Below, piece by piece: positions 58,441-64,000 of a stretch of DNA of 64,000 nt. The notes beneath the pieces are model-generated. The model was not told where the DNA came from. It saw only the letters and a program-made list of their open reading frames with translations, and did no database searches. Position 1 is the stretch's first letter. Every line of letters starts with the position of its first letter. The position numbers and the translations under genes were made by a program. Origin of the DNA: Candidatus Nomurabacteria bacterium (lineage in GTDB: Bacteria; Patescibacteria; Paceibacteria; UBA9973); contig JAHFNH010000003.1 in the NCBI GenBank assembly GCA_023267435.1, positions 1 through 64,000 on the forward strand, given 5' to 3'.

Positions 58441-60549
58441 ATGAAAAAACAAGCCAAAAAACACAATAAAAACCATAAAACAAATAAAACGAGCAAATAT
58501 AAGAGTTTCGATAGCAATACCACACTTGAGGGAATCATATCTGTCACTGCTAAAGGAACCGGCTATGTAAAAATTACAGACGAAAAAAGAAGTCGCCTCC
58601 TCGGCGACCTGCCGGAGAGGCAGGATCCAGAAATTGATTTCCGACATTTAAACACTGCCCTGCACGGCGATATGGTTGAAATAAAACTACACCCAAAAGG
58701 ACGCGGCCGACAAACGGCGGAAGTAGTGAAAATAATTTCACGCGCGAAAATAGGATTCGCGGGAGTTTTGGAAGAAGAAAATAAAATATTTTTCTTAAAG
58801 CCGGATGATACTAAAATGTACACCGACATTCTCATTCCTGAAAAAATGCTAAATGGCGCAAAGGTTGGACAAAAAGTTTATGTCAAAATAATTTCATGGA
58901 AAGATTCACAGAAAGCACCTGAAGGAGAAGTAAAAGAAATTCTAGGAGAACCTGGCGACAATGAAACAGAAATGCGCGCGATCGCCATTGAAAAAGGTTT
59001 CGGTTTTGAACTATCAAATAAATCAGAAAAAGAAGCTGAACAAATAAAACACAATGGGATTTCAGAAAAAGATTATGCAGACCGCCGAGATTTTCGAAAT
59101 GTCCTGACTTTTACCATCGATCCATATGATGCGAAAGATTTTGATGATGCAATTTCGTTCCGAAAGCTCCCCTCCTCAAATGAGGAGGGGTTTGGGGGTG
59201 GTAATTCAAAGAACCACCTCGCCCTATCGGGCACTCCTCCTCAACAAGGAGGAGAAGAATTATATGAAATCGGCATCCATATTGCTGATGTCTCACACTA
59301 TGTAAAACCTGGCAGCGAGCTAGATGAACAAGCGAGAGAACGAGGCACATCTGTTTATCTCGTTGATCGTACGATACCCATGCTCCCAGAATCTCTTTCC
59401 AATGACCTGTGTTCCCTAGTACCTGACAAAGACCGTCTCACGATGAGCGCAGTTTTTATAATAGACAAAGATGCAAAAGTAAAAGATCAATGGTTCGGGC
59501 GCACTGTGATTCATTCACAAAAAAGATTTACTTATGAGGAAGCTGAAGTTTCAATCAACAACCCCACTGCACCGCTTCATACAGAACTTTTTATACTAAA
59601 TGAATTGGCAAAAAAATTTACTAAAGAAAGATTTGCCAAAGGTGCGATATCACTCGACCAAGAAGAAGTAAAATTCGTATTGGATGAAAATTCAGTACCG
59701 ATAAAGGTTATCAAAAAAGAACGCGGAGACTCAAACAGACTTATTGAAGAATTCATGCTTTTAGCAAACAAAAAAGTCGCCGAGATAATTTCCAAGAGTG
59801 CAAAAAAAGAAGGAATCAAAGATGTATTTGTATACAGAGTGCACGATGTACCTAGTAAAGAAAAGACAGAAGATTTGGCTTACTTCTTAAAAGGTTTAGG
59901 ACACAAAGTTACCTTAAAAAATGGCGTCATACCATCAGACCAAATAAACAAACTTTTAAAAGATTTAATAGGAAAGGGTGAAAGAGATACTGTGAACCGC
60001 GCCGTTATCCGTTCGATGGCTAAAGCTATTTACTCTACAAAAAATATCGGCCACTACGGACTAGCTTTTGAATACTATACTCACTTCACTTCCCCTATCC
60101 GACGTTATCCCGATGTTGTCGTACATAGACTTTTGGCAGATTTTCTAGCTGGACATAAAATACAAGGAGAAAAATTAAAAGAATATGCAGAAATTTCTAG
60201 AAAAGCTTCCGAACAAGAAAAACGTGCGTCTGATGCAGAACGTGCATCAATAAAATACAAACAAGTAGAATATATGTCTCTGCGTGTCGGAGAAATATTT
60301 GAAGGAGTAATCAGCGGAGTAAATGAATGGGGCATATACGTAGAAGAGTTAGAAACAAAATGCGAAGGCATGATACGCGTGCGAGATATGAAAGATGATT
60401 TTTATATGTTTAATGAAAAGAAGCTAGAACTTGTCGGACAAAAAAAGAAGAAAAAATATCGCCTCGGTGACCGCATTAAAATAAAAGTTAAACAAGTTGA
60501 CCTAGAGAAAAAAACCATAGATTATGAACTAAATGAATCCAAATCTTAA
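58441..60549 (+). CDS. rnr: Ribonuclease R with two in-frame palindromic inserts
   Basis: The 702-aa exoribonuclease has a basic N-terminus, cold-shock domains (about 25-200), the RNB catalytic domain (TIDPYDAKDFDDAISF with the Asp ligands; IHIADVSHYVKPG; YLVDRTIPMLPESLSNDLCSL; HYTHFTSPIRRYPD-like YYTHFTSPIRRYPDVVVHR) and an S1 domain (about 610-700). It degrades structured RNA 3' to 5'. Two stretches are foreign to the family. One is 12 residues, RLLGDLPERQDP, after DEKRS. The other is about 31 Ser/Gly/Pro/Asn-rich residues (from PSSNEEGFGGG to PPQQGGEE) between FRKL and YEIGIH. Both are encoded by palindromic elements and keep frame. Confidence 0.94.
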   Translation: MKKQAKKHNKNHKTNKTSKYKSFDSNTTLEGIISVTAKGTGYVKITDEKRSRLLGDLPERQDPEIDFRHLNTALHGDMVEIKLHPKGRGRQTAEVVKIISRAKIGFAGVLEEENKIFFLKPDDTKMYTDILIPEKMLNGAKVGQKVYVKIISWKDSQKAPEGEVKEILGEPGDNETEMRAIAIEKGFGFELSNKSEKEAEQIKHNGISEKDYADRRDFRNVLTFTIDPYDAKDFDDAISFRKLPSSNEEGFGGGNSKNHLALSGTPPQQGGEELYEIGIHIADVSHYVKPGSELDEQARERGTSVYLVDRTIPMLPESLSNDLCSLVPDKDRLTMSAVFIIDKDAKVKDQWFGRTVIHSQKRFTYEEAEVSINNPTAPLHTELFILNELAKKFTKERFAKGAISLDQEEVKFVLDENSVPIKVIKKERGDSNRLIEEFMLLANKKVAEIISKSAKKEGIKDVFVYRVHDVPSKEKTEDLAYFLKGLGHKVTLKNGVIPSDQINKLLKDLIGKGERDTVNRAVIRSMAKAIYSTKNIGHYGLAFEYYTHFTSPIRRYPDVVVHRLLADFLAGHKIQGEKLKEYAEISRKASEQEKRASDAERASIKYKQVEYMSLRVGEIFEGVISGVNEWGIYVEELETKCEGMIRVRDMKDDFYMFNEKKLELVGQKKKKKYRLGDRIKIKVKQVDLEKKTIDYELNESKS
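58592..58623. repeat. Family B tandem-hairpin element, in frame inside rnr
   Basis: GTCGCC/GGCGAC and CTGCC/GGCAG hairpins, each with a 5-nt loop. Removing 36 bp (12 codons) restores the ordinary DEKRS-EIDF-type sequence expected before LNTALHGD. Architecture as at 25981 and 43754. Confidence 0.75.
59167..59254. repeat. Family A palindromic element, in frame inside rnr
   Basis: CCCCTCCTC/GAGGAGGGG, GGGGTGGT/ACCACCTC (one mismatch), GCCC/GGGC and CTCCTCCT/AGGAGGAG occur in the same order as in the intergenic copy at 9671-9760. It adds about 31 codons to the RNB domain. Confidence 0.88.
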
Positions 60550-62416
60550 TTCAAAACTAAATTATTTTTTTTGGACAACCCTTTCAGTATTAATTGGTAT
60601 TTTCATAGCTTTTGTCGCATTAAAAACTGCCGGTTATGAAAGAATCCGTCAAGAAAATAAACCTACACAAACACAAGGACAAATAATAGAAGACAACACT
60701 CAGAAATTTTTCTATTTTATTAAAGACCCGACCGAAGCACCAAAAGTAAATGCGGAAGCATATTTCATCGGTGACTTAGACACAGGTGAAATGATTTTAG
60801 AAAAAAATCAGAACCAAAAATTCCCCATCGCATCAGTGACAAAATTAATGACTGCGACAGTGTCCTCTGAAAATTTAGATCAAAACAGTACTACTCAGAT
60901 ATCAGCTCAAACTTTGGCAACTTACGGAAAAAATGGTAATTTTTATCTCGGTGAAAAAATAAAAGTTGGAGATCTTTTATACCCCCTCTTAATGGAATCC
61001 AGCAATGACGCAGCTGAAGCCATCGCGCGCTATTCTGGACGTAAAAGTTTTCTTCAACTAATGAATGAGAAAGCAAATAATCTGAACATGACTTCTACTT
61101 CTTTCGAAGACCCTAGCGGTCTTTCTCCAAACAACCAATCGACAACATTGGACTTATTCAAGTTAGCTCAATATATAAAAAATAAAGTTCCAGATTTATT
61201 AAAAGTTACGATCAACCACAGCTACAAAAGTCCAAAACATGTTTGGTTCAGCACTAATCAATTTATTCATGAGAACGGCTATCAAGGCGGAAAAAGTGGA
61301 TATATCGACGAAGCAAAACAAACAGTCATTTCTACCTTTACCCTTCCCGTATCCAAAGACCAATCACGCAATATCGCTATTGTTCTACTCCGCAGTCCGG
61401 ACAGATACAAAGACGTAGAAAATATTTTGAAATATCTAAAGAAAAATGTTTATTATGGCATGGAGACTGACGCACAATCTGATTGGGTAAAACAAAAAGA
61501 AAGTATCTCAGATGAATATACGCAAGATTACTTAAACCTCATGTTTACCGGAGACATCATGCTCGATCGCGGAGTTAAAAGCTCTGTCATGAAAAATTTC
61601 GACGGAGATTATTCCGCGATGTTTGCTAATTTAGATATATTTAAAAAAGCTAATATAGTTTTTGGAAATCTAGAAGGTCCTGCATCAGACCAAGGAGAAG
61701 ATAAACATAATCTGTATTCATTCAGAATGGATCCCTCAGTTGTTCCCGCTCTCAAAGGCGCTGGGTTCGATATCGTATCAGTTGCGAATAACCATGTCGG
61801 TGATTGGGGTCGAATCGCTTATGAAGACACACTGGATAGCCTAAAAGAAAATGAAATTCTTTACACGGGCGGAGGTAAAAATTCACATGAAGCCGAACAG
61901 CCGACAGTTATAGAAAAATATGGAATGAAAATAGGCTACCTGGGGTTCTCAGATGTTGGACCAAATTGGATGGAAGCTACAGATAATTCTTCTGGCTTAT
62001 TATTGGCAAACAATCCGCGTTTCGATGAAATAATCCAAAATGCTTCTAAACAAGTTGATTTTCTTGTGGTATCTTTCCATTTCGGTGATGAATACAAAAA
62101 CACGCATAATGACAGACAAGAATATTTAGCGCACAAAGCTATTGATGACGGAGCGAAAATAATAATCGGTACTCACCCGCACGTCGTGGAAGACACGGAA
62201 GTTTATAAAAAAGGATTCATTGCTTACTCTTTGGGTAATTTAATTTTCGACCAATATTTTTCAGAAAATACAATGCAAGGAATGCTGCTTGAAATAAAAT
62301 TAAATAAAAATGGTTCTATGTCTATCTTTAAAGATATCGTAAAACTCAATCACGTCTTTCAGCCAGAAACAGTAATAAAAGGCAAAGAAGAAAAAATTAA
62401 ATTCCAAAATCTCTAA
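60533..62416 (+). CDS. D-alanyl-D-alanine carboxypeptidase fused to CapA-like metallophosphoesterase
   Basis: The 627-aa protein has a membrane anchor (about 12-32). A serine-type penicillin-binding domain (about 75-320) follows with SxxK in ASVTKLMTA, SxN in ESSNDAAEAI and KSG in GGKSGYID. The second half (about 345-600) is a PGA_cap/CapA domain: FTGDIMLDRGV, VFGNLEGPASD, SVANNHVGDWG, GTHPHVVEDTE and SLGNLIFDQ. The first trims peptidoglycan stem peptides; the second family is tied to poly-gamma-glutamate or related surface polymer anchoring. It overlaps rnr by 17 bases. Confidence 0.92.
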   Translation: MNPNLNSKLNYFFWTTLSVLIGIFIAFVALKTAGYERIRQENKPTQTQGQIIEDNTQKFFYFIKDPTEAPKVNAEAYFIGDLDTGEMILEKNQNQKFPIASVTKLMTATVSSENLDQNSTTQISAQTLATYGKNGNFYLGEKIKVGDLLYPLLMESSNDAAEAIARYSGRKSFLQLMNEKANNLNMTSTSFEDPSGLSPNNQSTTLDLFKLAQYIKNKVPDLLKVTINHSYKSPKHVWFSTNQFIHENGYQGGKSGYIDEAKQTVISTFTLPVSKDQSRNIAIVLLRSPDRYKDVENILKYLKKNVYYGMETDAQSDWVKQKESISDEYTQDYLNLMFTGDIMLDRGVKSSVMKNFDGDYSAMFANLDIFKKANIVFGNLEGPASDQGEDKHNLYSFRMDPSVVPALKGAGFDIVSVANNHVGDWGRIAYEDTLDSLKENEILYTGGGKNSHEAEQPTVIEKYGMKIGYLGFSDVGPNWMEATDNSSGLLLANNPRFDEIIQNASKQVDFLVVSFHFGDEYKNTHNDRQEYLAHKAIDDGAKIIIGTHPHVVEDTEVYKKGFIAYSLGNLIFDQYFSENTMQGMLLEIKLNKNGSMSIFKDIVKLNHVFQPETVIKGKEEKIKFQNL

Positions 62417-62429
62417 AAACACAATAAAA

Positions 62430-62460
62430 AAAGGCTCATCATCAATAATGATGAGCCTTT
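62430..62460. terminator. Bidirectional terminator
   Basis: AAAGGCTCATCAT and its complement with a 5-nt loop, A/T flanks on both sides, between the DacA-CapA gene and the convergent 62479 gene. Confidence 0.9.
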
Positions 62461-62478
62461 AAATAAAAAAATTAAATT

Positions 62479-62925
62479 TCACCTGTTGAGTACTAAATTT
62501 TTATTTTCGTTTACCTGAAAAAGAAAATTCTCATACCCTCTTTTAACAACATCGAAGTCTTTTGAACTTTTGATAAGAAGCCTTTTGTTTGTGATAAAAA
62601 ATAAATTCTTATCACAGGATCCTTTACAAAACAGCAGACACCGGATATTTCCGACAGAACCTTTTGGAGATTCTACTCCCTTTTCATTAGTCCTGCTGGT
62701 AGTCATTTTACATTCATTTCCTTCTTTGTCGATATAAGTGAAGAAAAAGGAACAGGGATTTTTTTTACTTATTACCTGACCGTTTTTTTCTATGTATGTC
62801 ACTAACTTTTTAAAATTTTCGTCACCGACAGATACCTGCGGTTGAGATTTTTTTATTTCAATAGTAGCACTACTGAAAACAAACGCCATTAAGGCTGCGA
62901 ATAAAAATGAAGTTGTCTTTTTCAT
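62479..62925 (-). CDS. Secreted small protein of unknown function
   Basis: From ATG 62925 the protein is 148 aa with a clear signal peptide (MKKTTSFLFAALMAFVFSSA). The mature part has five Cys (NPCSFFF, NECKMT, IRCLLFCKGSCDK) and a KxxRLLIKSSKDFD segment. No family recognised. It has a promoter and long leader of its own and a terminator, as does the beta-rich secreted protein at 1996. A longer in-frame start at 63009 would cover the leader and is rejected. Confidence 0.65.
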   Translation of the reverse strand: MKKTTSFLFAALMAFVFSSATIEIKKSQPQVSVGDENFKKLVTYIEKNGQVISKKNPCSFFFTYIDKEGNECKMTTSRTNEKGVESPKGSVGNIRCLLFCKGSCDKNLFFITNKRLLIKSSKDFDVVKRGYENFLFQVNENKNLVLNR

Positions 62926-63048
62926 GGTATGTGATTTTTTGATATTGGTTTTATTTGGTTTATTCAATCCCCTCAATAGGAACTCAATAGACCAAACAAA
63001 ACAACACAACTAAAAAACCTTATCTCAAGGTACAATTTAACTGGTTGT

Positions 63049-63078
63049 ATTATAGCACACTATATAGGTAAAAGTCAA
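63049..63078 (-). promoter_or_regulatory. Sigma70-type promoter of the 62479 gene
   Basis: On the minus strand TTGACT (63078-63073), an 18-bp spacer and TATAAT (63054-63049). The leader to ATG 62925 is about 115 nt. Confidence 0.7.
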
Positions 63079-63104
63079 GGGCTAGATGCCCTTATAAATA
63101 AAGC

Positions 63105-63632
63105 TTATTTGCCACTAAACTTCTCTTTCCATTGTTTTACGCAATTATTGATTTCTTGACTATAAACATCCGTAAATATTTCATATAAAGCCTTACCGAC
63201 AATATATCTCGCATATTTTTCCTTATCCTCCAGAGAATTTTTATCCATTTTGCCACTGATTATGCTGTAGCCATTTTCATTGAAAATATCGACGGCTTTA
63301 TTCTTGTCAGATATAACTCCTGATACTTGAGTTTCTTTAAAATTACATAACCAATCTAAAAGCACTTCTTGATTGTTAAAATCGATACTGGAAAGATCTT
63401 CAACTAATTTATCCGCTTCCCTTTCCTTTTCTTCTACATCCTTTTTTATTCTTTCCTTATATTCTTTAAAATTACGGCTATCTAAAATCTTCTTGTTTTC
63501 TTTTTCATAGAGAGAATCCAAACTTTCTGAACGGACAGTATCCTCTTCAGTTGATTCATCTTCAAGAACAAGAGTCTCCTCATTATTCAATGGTACTTTT
63601 TCAAAATTATCTCCGTTAAATTTCATATTCAT
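63105..63632 (-). CDS. Hypothetical acidic coiled-coil protein
   Basis: The 175-aa protein starts MNMKFNGDNFEKVPLNNEE. It has an acidic region (about 18-40) and a highly charged helical stretch (about 45-85, KEYKERIKKDVEEKEREADK), then a folded part with LLDWLCNFKETQVSG. No family recognised. Confidence 0.55.
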   Translation of the reverse strand: MNMKFNGDNFEKVPLNNEETLVLEDESTEEDTVRSESLDSLYEKENKKILDSRNFKEYKERIKKDVEEKEREADKLVEDLSSIDFNNQEVLLDWLCNFKETQVSGVISDKNKAVDIFNENGYSIISGKMDKNSLEDKEKYARYIVGKALYEIFTDVYSQEINNCVKQWKEKFSGK

Positions 63633-63701
63633 AAATATATCTCTTTAATTAATAAAACTTATTGTTTTTCAATTATAACATAAATTATAAAAATTCACAA
63701 T

Positions 63702-63732
63702 AAAAAATCCCCTGACAAAATGCCAGAGGATT
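63702..63732 (-). terminator. Terminator of the 63739 gene
   Basis: On the minus strand AATCC-CTG-CA pairs with TG-CAG-GGATT (with internal mismatches) and is followed by six T. Confidence 0.65.
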
Positions 63733-63738
63733 GTAAAC

Positions 63739-64000
63739 TTAAGAAGCGAAACGTTTAATATTTTGTGAGCATAATTCATTTTGTATTTCATCAACTCTTT
63801 TTATCAAATCAAAATCATTAAAATCAATGCCTATCCTCTTAGCCTTTATCAGTTCAACAGAAATTTTAATCCTATTTTCTTCTATATGAAGATATTCGAA
63901 TATTTTAAGATTCTCTTCGATATTAGATAATCTTTTATTGCAATCTTCAATAACGCCCGGCTTTTCTTTCAACTTGTGTTCAATAGTTACCCGTCTTTTT
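63739..64000 (-). CDS. Hypothetical protein, 5' end beyond window
   Basis: The frame stays open to the window edge. The only internal start is a TTG at 63972, and upstream codons read plausible sequence (VTIEHKLKEKPG), so the gene is probably cut by the window. The visible part is a helical, charged protein (NKRLSNIEENLKIFEYLHIE) ending IKRFAS. No family recognised. Confidence 0.5.
   Translation of the reverse strand, partial: KRRVTIEHKLKEKPGVIEDCNKRLSNIEENLKIFEYLHIEENRIKISVELIKAKRIGIDFNDFDLIKRVDEIQNELCSQNIKRFAS

Noticed and set aside
59111..59350. Minus-strand ORF across the rnr insert
   Set aside because: It is the antisense reading of the family A element and RNB domain, with no start context.
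62926..63009. Upstream start for the secreted protein at 62479
   Set aside because: The extra residues would precede a textbook signal peptide and occupy the leader of a good promoter.

Overview
The window looks like chromosome from a Patescibacteria (CPR) bacterium, most likely of the Parcubacteria/Paceibacteria branch (inference from gene content; no 16S rRNA is present). Signs are an AT-rich sequence, small streamlined versions of core enzymes (271-aa pyruvate kinase, 297-aa RF2), almost no Shine-Dalgarno sequences, CPR-style cysteine-rich surface proteins, sortase and LPXTG anchoring, and few biosynthetic genes. A UGA-reading RF2 is encoded, so the standard bacterial code (table 11) applies.

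Layout. 1-6.3 kb: rpiB start, GAPDH, RsmE, a secreted beta-rich protein, DnaE. 6.3-9.6 kb: an accessory island in which two identical 39-bp CRISPR-like repeats bracket a 1.3-kb cargo (5'-clipped radC, a small gene, 3'-clipped STAND NTPase), followed by cas2, cas1 and pth on the minus strand; no effector nuclease is present. 9.8-13.5 kb: lepB-hisS-def-fmt and hpf. 13.5-18.7 kb: minimal pyruvate kinase, enolase, glycerate 2-kinase, D-2-hydroxyacid dehydrogenase, which form a glycerate to PEP to pyruvate to lactate route. 18.7-29.2 kb: a large repeat-rich cysteine protein, small unknowns, mltG-GIY-YIG-SDR-DUF2231, a two-component system, a cation efflux protein. 29.4-38.7 kb: methyltransferase, Nudix, tRNA-Gln, ftsE-ftsX-pyrG, prfB and a DMT permease. 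38.7-43.2 kb: a 7TM-type histidine kinase, tRNA-Thr(CGT), sortase with its LPKTG ice-binding-like substrate, tRNA-Thr(GGT). 43.3-51.8 kb: a long minus-strand operon encoding FMN-binding protein, ApbE, an RnfD/NqrB-FNR fusion, an ECF sigma factor, a small membrane protein, DUF5666-like proteins and a MacA/MacB exporter. 51.9-57.2 kb: MFS permease, SET protein, Asp/Glu racemase, split lycopene-cyclase-like pair, TrmD. 57.2-62.4 kb: KhpA, S16, RNase R, and a DacA-CapA fusion. The right end holds accessory genes of unknown function.

Three signals run through the whole window. First, about 17 genes carry an (often extended) -10 box that ends exactly 6-7 nt before the start codon, which predicts leaderless mRNAs. 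Second, small unknown genes use TTGACA/TATAAT-type promoters with 50-140-nt untranslated leaders. Third, palindromic elements made of tandem hairpins are scattered between genes and also sit in frame inside rsmE and twice inside rnr, resembling Rickettsia palindromic elements in behaviour.
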